From NCBI GenBank assembly GCA_910583835.1, contig CAJTYM010000011.1, positions 23,485-87,484 on the forward strand: a stretch of 64,000 nucleotides of DNA, read 5' to 3'. Source of the stretch: an uncultured Lachnospiraceae bacterium (GTDB lineage: Bacteria > Bacillota > Clostridia > Lachnospirales > Lachnospiraceae). Shown one piece after another: positions 53,701 to 62,176 of the stretch. Under the pieces are notes generated by a model, which worked only from the letters and a program-made list of their open reading frames with translations, had not been told where the DNA came from and searched no databases. A program made the translations under genes and the position numbers. Position 1 is the first letter of the stretch. Each line of letters opens with the position of its first letter.

Positions 53701-55032
53701 ATGAAGTTAAAGAGAGTATTATCAATGGTTTTGTGCGGAGCGCTGGCTTTGACGCTGCTGGCGGGCTGTGGGAATTCAGGCGGGAGTTCGGCAGATTCTG
53801 ATGCGGAGAATGGAAATGTGGCAAGCAGTTCCCGGGAAGATGTATCAGAAGAAAATCCTTCTGATTTGTCTGGTGAAGTGACGTTTGTCAGCCAGAATGA
53901 CCAGACTGGCACTTTGGATGAGATGATAAAGGAATTCAATAAGTTATATCCCGATATAACCGTAGACCATCAGGTACTGCCAGGCAACAGCGATGATGTA
54001 AAAAAGAGCCTGATGGTATCGCTTGCCGCCGGGGACACGGAGCCGGATGTATTTGAATGTGATATTATCTGGGTTTCACAGTTTGGAGCGGCAGGCTGGC
54101 TGATGGATGTGACAGACAATCTGGCGGCGGTTGCAGATGAGTATGTGGCGGGTCCCTTATCTACCTGTTACTACAATGACAAGGCATATGCCTATCCGAA
54201 TTATACAGACGTAGGTCTTTTGTACTATCGGAAGGACGTGGTAGATACACCGCCGGCAACCTGGGATGAGTTAGTGGAGATGAGCAAAAAACATGCAGGC
54301 GAAGGGGGCACGAAATATGGCTATGTGTTCCAGATGTATCAGGGAGAGCCAACTTCCTGTAATATGCTTGAGTTTATCAAACAGAATGGCGGCACGGATT
54401 TGAAGGATGGCGTCTTTGCTATGAACAATGATAATACCAAGGAAGCTTTGGAATTTGTGAGAAATCTGATTGCAGAGGGGATTTCCCCGGAAGGAGTGTT
54501 ATCTCACAAGCCGGATGACACTTTGTCAATTTTCCAGGAGGGCGATGCGCTGTTCATGCGTAATTGGACGTATGCATATGAGCTGTCAAATGCAGATACT
54601 TCCAAGGTTGCTGGCAATGTTGGGGTTGCTCCGCTCCCGGTAGGGACAAATGGAACAGAATCTTCCGGTACTCTGGGCGGATGGAATTTTGCAATTAACG
54701 CCAATACAGATGCGCCGGAGGCAGCCGTGGCATTTGCGGAATTTATGTCAAGCTATGAGGCGCAGAAATTATCCGTCCTGAAAAGAGGGACGTTCCCGAC
54801 GAATGCCGCAGTGTATGAAGATGAGGAAGTCCTTGCAGACAAGCCCTATCTTGCAGATATCAAAGCAGCAGCGGAAAATGCAAAGCCGCGGCCTCAGGTA
54901 CGTGATTATTCGGCAATCTCTTCTATTTTCCAGGTGTACTTCCACAAGGCTTTGCTGGGAGAGCTGACGGATGATGAGGCATTGGAACAGATGGACCAGG
55001 AATTGAATGCGGCTTTGGCAGAGCAGAAATAG
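53701..55032 (+). CDS. Sugar ABC transporter substrate-binding lipoprotein
   Basis: A family 1-type solute-binding protein of 443 residues with a lipoprotein signal: LTLLAGC lipobox (Cys near residue 23), followed by a Gly/Ser/Asp linker. It is membrane-anchored outside the cell and should deliver its sugar to the two permeases encoded next. Family features are LAAGDTEPDVFECDIIWV, WDELVEMSKK and GGWNFAINANTDAPEAAVAF. No sulfonate-specific residue can be assigned by eye. The operon lacks an ATPase gene, so a shared MsmK-type ATPase elsewhere is expected. Confidence 0.92.
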   Translation: MKLKRVLSMVLCGALALTLLAGCGNSGGSSADSDAENGNVASSSREDVSEENPSDLSGEVTFVSQNDQTGTLDEMIKEFNKLYPDITVDHQVLPGNSDDVKKSLMVSLAAGDTEPDVFECDIIWVSQFGAAGWLMDVTDNLAAVADEYVAGPLSTCYYNDKAYAYPNYTDVGLLYYRKDVVDTPPATWDELVEMSKKHAGEGGTKYGYVFQMYQGEPTSCNMLEFIKQNGGTDLKDGVFAMNNDNTKEALEFVRNLIAEGISPEGVLSHKPDDTLSIFQEGDALFMRNWTYAYELSNADTSKVAGNVGVAPLPVGTNGTESSGTLGGWNFAINANTDAPEAAVAFAEFMSSYEAQKLSVLKRGTFPTNAAVYEDEEVLADKPYLADIKAAAENAKPRPQVRDYSAISSIFQVYFHKALLGELTDDEALEQMDQELNAALAEQK

Positions 55033-55041
55033 GATAAAAAG

Positions 55042-55938
55042 ATGAATAAATTTAAGAGCTTAAAAAAGACGACAAGGGACAATGTAGTAGGATATTCGAT
55101 GATATTGCCGGCGTTGCTTCTTCTGGTAGTCATTGGCATAGTGCCGATAGTTATCACCGTTTCATACAGCTTTCAGTATAAGGTTCTGACAGACCCCCTC
55201 GATACGCACTTTGTGGGGTTGGATAATTATGTGACATTGCTGTCCAGTGAGCTGTTTTGGGAAGTCTTGGGCAATACGGTCGTGTTTGCCGTCCTGTCCA
55301 TGGCATTTGAACTGGTTATTGGATTTATTGGCGCAATGCTGATGAACAGCGCGAAAAAATTTGTAGGGGTAGTCCGTACAGCAGTGCTGATACCGTGGGC
55401 GATTCCGGGAATTATCATCGCGTACATGTTTTCATTTATGTTCAACGACCAGCTGGGTGTTGTCAATCAGCTGCTGCAGACCGTGCATCTGATTGACGCT
55501 CCGGTTTCCTGGCTGACAAATGGAACCACGGCAATGCTGGCAGTTGTTTTGGCGGACACCTGGAAACAGTTTCCCTATATTTCCCTGATGATTTTTGCCG
55601 GGCTTCAGACCATTCCCAAAGACGTCTATGAAGCGGCGCAGATAGATGGGGCGGGGAAAGTGGCAACATTTTTCCGCATTACGCTGCCGAACCTCAAAGG
55701 GATTCTTTTGATTGTCCTGCTGTTCCGCACAATGGGGGCAATCCGTATCTTTGACATTATATTTGGAATCACGGGCGGAGGGCCGGCGAACTCAACGGCT
55801 ACGCTGTTGTTCCAGGCGTATAAATATCTGTTCGGCGATATGAATTTTGGACTTGGTTCTGCCTTGTCAACGATTATTACGATACTGATTCTGATTTGCA
55901 GTTTTATCTATATTAAAGTCTTAAAAACGGACGAATAG
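55042..55938 (+). CDS. Sugar ABC transporter permease 1 (MalF/UgpA-like)
   Basis: A 298-residue permease with six transmembrane helices and the ATPase-contact EAA loop EAAQIDGAGKVATFFRITLP near residue 195. It begins 9 bp after the binding-protein stop. It forms a heterodimer with the next permease to import the sugar bound by the lipoprotein. Confidence 0.93.
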   Translation: MNKFKSLKKTTRDNVVGYSMILPALLLLVVIGIVPIVITVSYSFQYKVLTDPLDTHFVGLDNYVTLLSSELFWEVLGNTVVFAVLSMAFELVIGFIGAMLMNSAKKFVGVVRTAVLIPWAIPGIIIAYMFSFMFNDQLGVVNQLLQTVHLIDAPVSWLTNGTTAMLAVVLADTWKQFPYISLMIFAGLQTIPKDVYEAAQIDGAGKVATFFRITLPNLKGILLIVLLFRTMGAIRIFDIIFGITGGGPANSTATLLFQAYKYLFGDMNFGLGSALSTIITILILICSFIYIKVLKTDE

Positions 55939-55952
55939 AAAGGGGAAGTATG

Positions 55953-56786
55953 ATGCAAAAGAAGAACAGAGCTGCAAAAATTCCGGGAATTATAGGGATA
56001 GCCATATTTCTTATTGTGATTGTATTCCCTTTTTACTGGCTGATTGTAACTTCCGTGAAAGACCCGGCTGATATCAGCCTGATACCCACAGAGCTGTGGC
56101 CCTCCAGGTTTTCGGGCGCGTTTTATGAGAGCGTGTTTGTGGACCATCACCTGATGACCTATGTGGTGAACAGCGTTATCGTGGCGGTCGGCACGATGGT
56201 TGTGACGATTGTCATTGCCTTTCCGGCGGCGTATGCTTTCTCAAGAATCAATTTTAAGTTCAAGAAAGCAGTCAAGAATTTTATATTGGTGGCAAATATG
56301 TTTCCAATTATTGCCATCGTCACACCCATGTTTATCATATTTAAAAATATGCATTTGGTAAATACTTATGCTGGGCTGATTATTCCGAGCGTGATTATTA
56401 CATTGCCGATGTCTATCTGGACATTGATTGCGTTTATTGATACGCTGCCCTACGAACTTGAGGAATCGGCAATGATAGATGGCTGCAGCAAGATACAGGC
56501 TATTTTCCGTACTGTGCTGCCATTGTCGGCGCCGGGGATTTTTACCACGGCCATCATCGCTTTTATCACGGCGTGGAATGAATTTATGTTTGCGCTGATT
56601 CTGGTGACCAAAGACGCCATGCGCACCGTGCCGATTGCCATCTCGCTGTTCCCTGGGCAGTACACCGTACCCTGGGGAGACATGTCGGCAGCATCGGTGG
56701 TGGCGACGATACCGATTGTGATAGTGGTATTGATTTTCCAAAAAAAGATTGTCTCAGGACTGACTTCCGGGGCAGTCAAAGGATAG
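55953..56786 (+). CDS. Sugar ABC transporter permease 2 (MalG/UgpE-like)
   Basis: A 277-residue permease with six helices and the EAA loop EESAMIDGCSKIQAIFRTVL near residue 170. The first of two adjacent ATGs is at 55950; either may be used after AAGGGGAAG. It completes the import channel. The transaldolase gene follows after 29 bp. Confidence 0.93.
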   Translation: MQKKNRAAKIPGIIGIAIFLIVIVFPFYWLIVTSVKDPADISLIPTELWPSRFSGAFYESVFVDHHLMTYVVNSVIVAVGTMVVTIVIAFPAAYAFSRINFKFKKAVKNFILVANMFPIIAIVTPMFIIFKNMHLVNTYAGLIIPSVIITLPMSIWTLIAFIDTLPYELEESAMIDGCSKIQAIFRTVLPLSAPGIFTTAIIAFITAWNEFMFALILVTKDAMRTVPIAISLFPGQYTVPWGDMSAASVVATIPIVIVVLIFQKKIVSGLTSGAVKG

Positions 56787-56815
56787 ACAAACAGAGAATA
56801 AGAGGAGCAGAGAAG

Positions 56816-57502
56816 ATGAAATATTTTTTAGACAGTGCGAAATTGAATGAGATTCGTTTTGCCTATGAGACATTTGGCATTGACGGAGTGACAACAAACC
56901 CCAGACACATTATGCTCAGCGGCAAGCCGTTCCTTGCAGCGGTGGCGGAAATAGCAGACTGGATTGTCAAAGAGGGGCTGGAAGGATACGAGAAATTCCC
57001 GGTATCCGTAGAAATCAACCCGCATTTGGAGCAGACGGAGGAGATGGTAGAAGCAGCCCGTAAAATTTCTGCGATTTCACCAAATTTTGTCATCAAAGTT
57101 CCGGCTACGGAAGCAGGAATCGCAGCAGCCCGCAAATTGGAAAGAGAGAATATCCGTACTAATGTGACGCTGATTTTTTCCGCGGCCCAGGCAATTCTGC
57201 CCGCCAAAAACGGTTCATTGTTTGTATCGCCGTTTATTGGCTGGAAAGAGGCGAACGGCGAAGACTGCAGGGGCTATATAAAAAATATTGTCGATATTTA
57301 CAAGAATTATGGCTTTTTTGGCAAAACACAGATTATCTGTGCGGCAATCCGTACCCCCAAGCAGATTGTGGATTGTGCGGTAGCCGGGGCGGATATTGTG
57401 ACCTGCGGGCTGGATGTCTATCAGGATGCCATGAGACATGCCTATACGCGGCAGGGCATTGACACATTCTGCGAAGCGTGGGACCAGACGGCAGCGGAAT
57501 GA
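56816..57502 (+). CDS. Transaldolase-family aldolase, possible 6-deoxy-6-sulfofructose transaldolase
   Basis: A class I aldolase of 228 residues related to TalC/fructose-6-phosphate aldolase. The Schiff-base lysine is Lys94 in FVIKVPAT. N-terminal FLDSAKLNEI and GVTTNPR are family motifs, but the usual NPS is NPR (Arg30), and the usual phosphate-site motif FVGRLDD reads FIGWKEANG (Trp143, Lys144), so the phosphate grip is changed. This is compatible with a sulfonated hexose: in the sulfo-TAL pathway SftT splits sulfofructose to sulfolactaldehyde and passes dihydroxyacetone to glyceraldehyde 3-phosphate. Ordinary fructose-6-phosphate aldolase is the alternative. The ATG follows AGAGGAGCAG. Confidence 0.8.
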   Translation: MKYFLDSAKLNEIRFAYETFGIDGVTTNPRHIMLSGKPFLAAVAEIADWIVKEGLEGYEKFPVSVEINPHLEQTEEMVEAARKISAISPNFVIKVPATEAGIAAARKLERENIRTNVTLIFSAAQAILPAKNGSLFVSPFIGWKEANGEDCRGYIKNIVDIYKNYGFFGKTQIICAAIRTPKQIVDCAVAGADIVTCGLDVYQDAMRHAYTRQGIDTFCEAWDQTAAE

Positions 57503-57573
57503 TTTTGCGGGAAATGATTTGAGGTAATTACGGCAGCAGAATGATTTGGCGGAGAAATGATTTGGAGGAAATA
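57489..57573 (+). repeat. 42-bp tandem duplication across the transaldolase stop
   Basis: CGGCAGCGGAATGATTTTGC at 57489 and CGGCAGCAGAATGATTTGGC at 57531 begin two imperfect copies of a 42-bp unit, each containing AAATGATTTG and a GAGG-type ribosome site. The duplication creates the intergenic spacer and the ribosome site of the next gene. Confidence 0.7.
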
Positions 57574-57580
57574 AGCAGAG

Positions 57581-58435
57581 ATGAAAATAGGATTTATTGG
57601 TCTTGGCATTATGGGAGAGCCCATGTGTGAAAATATCATCAAAAAACATGATGATACGGTTTATGTATATGATGTGGTGGAAGAGAAAGTGCAGCAGCTG
57701 GTGAAGAAGGACGCCGTGGGCTGTAAAGATGCGGTGGAACTGGCAGGAAAGAGCGATGTTATCATTTCCATGGTTCCCAAATCGGAGCATGTGAGGGCAG
57801 TATACCAACAGATATTGCCTGCCTTGGATAAGACAAAAATCTGTATCGATATGAGCACCATCGACCCGGCAGTCTCTATTGAGGTTGCAGGACAGGTGAA
57901 AGCAATGGGCGCGCAATTTGCAGATGCGCCGGTTGTGAAATCCCAACCAGCAGCGGTAGCCGGAAAGCTGGGCATTTATGTGGGCGGAGAGTCAGAAGTA
58001 TACGAGCAGGTGAAGCCGATTCTTTCCTATATGGGAGAAAATATCATTCATATGGGCGGCAATGGCAAAGGGCTGGTGATGAAAATTTGCCATAACGCGC
58101 TGGTTTCCCAGATTCAGAACGGTGTGAATGAGACGCTGCATCTGGCGCAATTGAATGGGATTTCTATCCAGGAATTTGCAACGGCAATTTCTTATGGCGG
58201 AGGACAGAATTTCTATCTCGATTCCAAGAAAGATGTGATTGAACGTAAAGACTACCAGACGGCATTTTCCGTAGAAAATATGGCGAAAGATGTGGGTATC
58301 TGCGTGAATCTGGCAAAAGAATGCGGATTTTCGATGCCTGGAGAATCAAACGTGGCAGCAGTCTATGATAAGGCAATGCAGCAAGGCTACGGAGGCAAAG
58401 ATTTTTCCATTACTTATGAGACTGTGGGGGAATAA
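57581..58435 (+). CDS. Beta-hydroxyacid dehydrogenase, possible sulfolactaldehyde reductase
   Basis: A 284-residue NAD(P) enzyme of the 3-hydroxyisobutyrate/tartronate semialdehyde reductase family. Rossmann GLGIMGEPM, catalytic Lys168 with Asn172 in GKGLVMKICHN. The substrate motif normally DAPVSGG reads DAPVVKSQP, with Lys120 at the place where, from memory, E. coli sulfolactaldehyde reductase YihU has Arg123 in PVGRTS. A positive residue there could bind a sulfonate. With the transaldolase upstream it could reduce sulfolactaldehyde to dihydroxypropanesulfonate. The alternative is reduction of another semialdehyde. Only 3 bp separate it from the next gene. Confidence 0.8.
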   Translation: MKIGFIGLGIMGEPMCENIIKKHDDTVYVYDVVEEKVQQLVKKDAVGCKDAVELAGKSDVIISMVPKSEHVRAVYQQILPALDKTKICIDMSTIDPAVSIEVAGQVKAMGAQFADAPVVKSQPAAVAGKLGIYVGGESEVYEQVKPILSYMGENIIHMGGNGKGLVMKICHNALVSQIQNGVNETLHLAQLNGISIQEFATAISYGGGQNFYLDSKKDVIERKDYQTAFSVENMAKDVGICVNLAKECGFSMPGESNVAAVYDKAMQQGYGGKDFSITYETVGE

Positions 58436-58438
58436 GAG

Positions 58439-59779
58439 ATGGCAGAATTTGAAGTTGCCTATCTGCCGATAGGCGTTCCTACCTTTGACCTGGAAAGCGC
58501 CGGCAATGAATTTGAAAAAACAAAGCGTTTGCTCACACGTATCACGGATTGTGTAAAAGCGCCGGAGGAAATGCTGCTGACCTTGGATAAATTGAATGCA
58601 TTTCTGGATGAGATAAGCCCGGACTTTATCATATTGCAGAATGTGACGTTTGCCAATGCGGCGTATGCCGGTGAAGTTGCGAAACGGTTTTCCTGTCCGA
58701 TTGCCTTGTGGACGCTGCCGGAGCCGGTCATCGATGGCGCCAGGCTGCGGCTGAATTCTTTAACGGGCGCATACTCCGCAGCAAATATGTTTCGGCACAT
58801 GGGCGTCCAATATTTTACCTATATCTTTGGCTCGCCGGGGGAGGAACAGGTACAGAGTACGCTCGCTTCGGCAGTGGGCGCGGCTAAGGTCCTTTGGCAG
58901 ATGCGCGGAATTAAGCTTGCAACCGTGGGCCATACGCCGGATGGATTTGGCTTTGGCAGGGCGCTGGACACGGAACTGCTGAGGAATTTCCATGTCGTGC
59001 TGCAGACCGTGGAGGTGCGCGAACTGGAGGGGAAAGCCCGGGAGTTTTCCGCTCGTGATGCAGAAGAATATTTGAAAATGGCGGAACAGAAAATCTGTGG
59101 CCTTGATAAAATTCCAGAGAACAACAGGCTGGATTTTGCACGTCTGTATGGGGCTTACCTGGAATTTGTGCAGGAACACAAAATTGCAGCGCTTTCCAGC
59201 CGTTGCTGGCCGGATTTCTTTGTGTCTTATGGCACGCCGGTCTGTGCAGCGCTTGGCATGTTAAATGATTTGGGGGTGGCAGCAGCCTGTGAGGCGGACA
59301 CGTATGGCGCGCTGTCTATGTATATCGGTCAGCAGCTCTCCGGGCAACCGGTCTTTTTTGGAGATCCGGTGTCCGTTAACCAGCAAGAAAATACCATCAC
59401 CTACTGGCATTGCGGAACGGCGGCATGTTCTCTGGCAAGGGAGGACACAAAGGCTATGGCGGGCGTCCACTGCAACAGGAAAATCGGTCCCACGCTGGAA
59501 TTTGGCTGCCGTGCGTGTGAGCATGTAACCGTATTCCGCATTGGGCGAAAACCGGACGGCACATTTCGCTTTTTCATTTTAGAAGGGGAGGCTTTGGACA
59601 AGCCGCAGCAGTTTTACGGCACATCGGTAGTTGTGAAAGTGAAATCAGAGGCCATGCAGGTGGTCAATGACAGCGTGCAGGCGGGGTTTGAGCCGCACTT
59701 TTGCGTGATATACGGTGATTGTGCGCAGGCGTTGGAGATGCTGGGCGGCATGCTGCAGATGGAAGTCTGTAAATTTTAA
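58439..59779 (+). CDS. L-fucose/arabinose isomerase-like protein
   Basis: A 446-residue protein of the COG2407 fucose/arabinose isomerase-like family. The pattern includes LPIGVPTFDLESA at the start, ILQNVTFANAAYAGEVAKRF and, near the expected metal site, SRCWPDFFVSYGTPVCAALG, then AACEADTYGALSMYI and a C-terminal VFFGDPVSV, HCGTAACSL. It likely interconverts an aldose and ketose using a divalent metal. In the sulfo-TAL model it would convert sulfoquinovose to sulfofructose. It is coupled to the preceding gene by position. Substrate cannot be proved by eye. Confidence 0.82.
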   Translation: MAEFEVAYLPIGVPTFDLESAGNEFEKTKRLLTRITDCVKAPEEMLLTLDKLNAFLDEISPDFIILQNVTFANAAYAGEVAKRFSCPIALWTLPEPVIDGARLRLNSLTGAYSAANMFRHMGVQYFTYIFGSPGEEQVQSTLASAVGAAKVLWQMRGIKLATVGHTPDGFGFGRALDTELLRNFHVVLQTVEVRELEGKAREFSARDAEEYLKMAEQKICGLDKIPENNRLDFARLYGAYLEFVQEHKIAALSSRCWPDFFVSYGTPVCAALGMLNDLGVAAACEADTYGALSMYIGQQLSGQPVFFGDPVSVNQQENTITYWHCGTAACSLAREDTKAMAGVHCNRKIGPTLEFGCRACEHVTVFRIGRKPDGTFRFFILEGEALDKPQQFYGTSVVVKVKSEAMQVVNDSVQAGFEPHFCVIYGDCAQALEMLGGMLQMEVCKF

Positions 59780-59801
59780 AATAAAAAAGGATGATATAAT
59801 T

Positions 59802-61061
59802 ATGGAATCAGGAAGAAAAGAAGTAAACCATGTGATTTTTAAACCGTTTATGAATACGGAGTATCTCAGGGAAGAAGATCTGTATCTTTATGAGAATCCG
59901 ATTCCCAAATACAAATTTAATATCATTGGCATGGGAGTGATTGGGCAGGAGCACATGCGGGTAACGATGCTTGAGGGTCACGGCATTGTGCATGGGATTT
60001 ATGACCAGTGCCGGCATAGCCTGCAATGCGCCCAAAAGCTGTTTCATTCGCTATGTCCAGAACAGCCGTTAAAGGTGTATGGAAATCTCGCCGAAGCCTG
60101 TAACGATCCGCAAGCGGATGCACTGTTTATCTGCACCCCCAATTTTTCCCACATGGAAGTGGTGCGGGAGGCTGTCAAGTCCGGCAAGCCGATATTCCTG
60201 GAGAAGCCGATGGTTACGAAGCTGGAGGATGCGGTTGAACTGCGGCAATTGGCAGAGGATTATCCGGCGGTGTTCCAGGTAGGGCTCCAATATCGTTATA
60301 AGGCAATTTATACCCAAGCCAGGAGGGAAGTTTTAGAGCAGCGGTCGCTTGGCCAGGTCAGGAATATTTCTATCGTGGAAAACCGGCTGCCGTTTCTGGA
60401 TAAAGTTGACCAATGGAATAAATTTTCACAATATTCCGGCGGAACTTTGGTGGAAAAATGCTGCCATTATTTTGATTTGTTCAATTTATTTGCACAGTCC
60501 AAACCGAAAACGGTGTACGCTGTCGGCGGACAGGATGTGAACTTTACGCAGTTTGAGCGGGATGGGCAGAAATCAGACATTCTGGATAACGCTTATGTGA
60601 CCGTGGTATATGAAAATGGCATTAAGTGCTGTTTTCATCTGAATATGTTTTCGCCGATGTTCTATGAGGAAATCACAATCTGCGGCGATAAGGGACGTAT
60701 CCGCGCCTATGAGAATGAGGACTTTCTGCCGGAGGAGAGGGAGCATACGCATTTTGAGATGCATTGTGCGGACCACCGTCCAAGCGTCATCTCATCCCCC
60801 TGTTATCCGGTTACGATTCAGCGGAGCGGGCATATGGGGGGAACCTACTTTGAGCACAAGATTTTTATTGACAATCTGGATGGAAAAACAACAGATGCGG
60901 CAACGGTAGAAGATGGATTCTGGTCAGTTGTGGTGGGAATCGCAGCGGAGCAGTCTGTCAAGACAGGCGAGGTCGTTGAAATAGATAAGTTGTTGGCAGG
61001 TTATTTAGACAGCAATGACAAGAGCAACAAATTATTTAGCGTTCAGCGGGAATGTCTTTGA
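59802..61061 (+). CDS. Gfo/Idh/MocA-family NAD(P) protein, possible NAD-dependent glycosidase
   Basis: A 419-residue Gfo/Idh/MocA protein: Rossmann NIIGMGVIGQEHM after an N-terminal extension of about 40 residues, CTPNFSH, the EKP motif (IFLEKPMV), and GGTLVEKCCHYFDLF in the catalytic region. Typical members are sugar oxidoreductases of 330-390 residues. Family GH188 contains Gfo/Idh/MocA-like NAD-dependent sulfoquinovosidases, and this operon has no GH31 glycosidase, so this gene could fill that step. That is inference; inositol, scyllo-inositol or another sugar dehydrogenase are alternatives. The ATG at 59802 follows AAAAAGGATG. It overlaps the convergent Xre gene by 26 bp. Confidence 0.8.
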   Translation: MESGRKEVNHVIFKPFMNTEYLREEDLYLYENPIPKYKFNIIGMGVIGQEHMRVTMLEGHGIVHGIYDQCRHSLQCAQKLFHSLCPEQPLKVYGNLAEACNDPQADALFICTPNFSHMEVVREAVKSGKPIFLEKPMVTKLEDAVELRQLAEDYPAVFQVGLQYRYKAIYTQARREVLEQRSLGQVRNISIVENRLPFLDKVDQWNKFSQYSGGTLVEKCCHYFDLFNLFAQSKPKTVYAVGGQDVNFTQFERDGQKSDILDNAYVTVVYENGIKCCFHLNMFSPMFYEEITICGDKGRIRAYENEDFLPEEREHTHFEMHCADHRPSVISSPCYPVTIQRSGHMGGTYFEHKIFIDNLDGKTTDAATVEDGFWSVVVGIAAEQSVKTGEVVEIDKLLAGYLDSNDKSNKLFSVQRECL

Positions 61062-61278
61062 AAAATTCAGCATAGTCAACCTGGAAAATCTGCTTCAGCC
61101 CTACCAAATCGCTCACATATATATTTCCCCGACCGAGTTCTATCAGGGAATAGGTGCTGCGGCTCAAAGGAGAGCCTAACACCTGTAATCTGGCGATGGT
61201 CTGCTCCTGGCTGAGCCCGCAGGAAGTGCGAATGCGTTGTAGGTTCTGGCCAAATGTTTTCGTAGTCAGTAATTTCAT
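61036..61278 (-). CDS. Xre-family regulator at the end of the carbohydrate operon
   Basis: An 80-residue helix-turn-helix protein: FGQNLQRIRTSCGLSQEQTI (first helices), RSTYSLIELGRGNIYVSDLV (recognition and following helix), then VDYAEFFKDIP. Upstream of the start are two palindromes with GCTTATA and TATAAGC arms that probably bind it. GAGGAAAGG is its ribosome site. It converges on the Idh/MocA gene and may control a short divergent transcript as well as itself. Whether it also controls the sugar operon is unclear; the operators there differ. Confidence 0.85.
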   Translation of the reverse strand: MKLLTTKTFGQNLQRIRTSCGLSQEQTIARLQVLGSPLSRSTYSLIELGRGNIYVSDLVGLKQIFQVDYAEFFKDIPAER

Positions 61279-61303
61279 GCCCTTTCCTCCTCGTATAATA
61301 TTT

Positions 61304-61375
61304 GCTTATATATATAAGCTGATATCTTGATATTAACAGGATTATGGGATATAATTGCTTATAGATATAAGCAAT
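61304..61375. promoter_or_regulatory. Twin palindromic operators between Xre gene and a short divergent transcript
   Basis: GCTTATATATATAAGC (61304-61319) is a perfect 16-bp palindrome. ATTGCTTATA (61354-61363), GA, TATAAGCAAT (61366-61375) is a second with 10-bp arms. Centres are 53 bp apart, close to five helical turns. Confidence 0.7.
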
Positions 61376-61390
61376 ACAAGGAGAAGAAAA

Positions 61391-61426
61391 ATGCGTAATC
61401 AAGGAAGATTGTTACGCCACCCATAG
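61391..61426 (+). other. Possible 11-aa leader ORF
   Basis: ATG after AAGGAGAAGAAAA opens MRNQGRLLRHP and stops. It lies between the operator pair and a terminator, so the whole transcript would be about 100 nt. It could be a leader peptide, a small RNA, or the start of a deleted gene. Confidence 0.35.
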
Positions 61427-61451
61427 CAGAGGGTTTTCTGTCGCATTCAAT

Positions 61452-61480
61452 AAAAATAGAGCCTTAGGTTCTATTTTTAT
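61452..61480 (+). terminator. Terminator of the short divergent transcript
   Basis: AAAAATAGAGCC pairs with GGTTCTATTTTT around a 3-nt loop (61452-61478, one non-Watson-Crick pair), followed by T and A residues. It is strong and bidirectional. Confidence 0.8.
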
Positions 61481-61498
61481 AAATCTATGTTTTTTAAA

Positions 61499-61964
61499 TT
61501 ATTTTTCCAATTTTAATCCTTTAATCTGAATAAACCCATTTTCTCCCATAATATATCCATCATCAGCAAAGATTATAAAACAGATTTCCCGAATATCTTT
61601 CCATGACTCTCTTTTTGAAATATCCTTCATTGCATAATCAAAAATTCTCTTTTTTAATGTCACATCAACAAACTGCTGCTGACTAGAATTTTTTATTTGA
61701 AACTGAACATCCTTCTCTTTTCTTCACTTCCATTGGAATCATTATATCAGCATATACAGAAGGCTCCACTCCATCTTTCGCTTCACATTGCTCTCTTGTA
61801 TTGCAAAATGATTTGACAATTGGAACAGAATTGAATTTTGTCCTGTTTTCAATTAACGAAATTTTTTCTCCTGCAATATCTCTTGGTTTTTCCTCACTAT
61901 AAATCTTAACTGACGATGCTATATGTGTTGCCGATAAATTTAATGCATATTCTGCAATTTCCAC
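61499..61964 (-). pseudogene. Frameshifted gene of unknown family
   Basis: The minus strand encodes MEIAEYALNLSATHIASSVK, EKISLIENRTKFNSVP, DIMIPMEVKKREG, then the frame stops. In another frame, the sense continues from about 61725: VQFQIKNSSQQQFVDVTLKK, then WKDIREICFIIFADDGYIMG, ending QIKGLKLEK at 61501. Joining the two gives about 155 residues in one smooth protein, so a single indel near 61725 broke it. I do not recognise the family. The remaining gap to 62176 shows no gene. Confidence 0.5.
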
Positions 61965-62176
61965 TGCTCTGTTTACTGCCGAACTTTACTGTCCGTGTCC
62001 GGCATTTTTATTACGCAGAACTGGCAATACAGTTCCTAAAATTGGAGATAAAATAGAAAATGGCAGGGTGCAAACCTTGTCGTTTTTATGTGGATATAAA
62101 TATTTTATAGGCTTGCTTTAGTTCGCTTAACCGACTATAATAAAGAATACTTTTGCTTGATATTGGGAGGTGGCTT

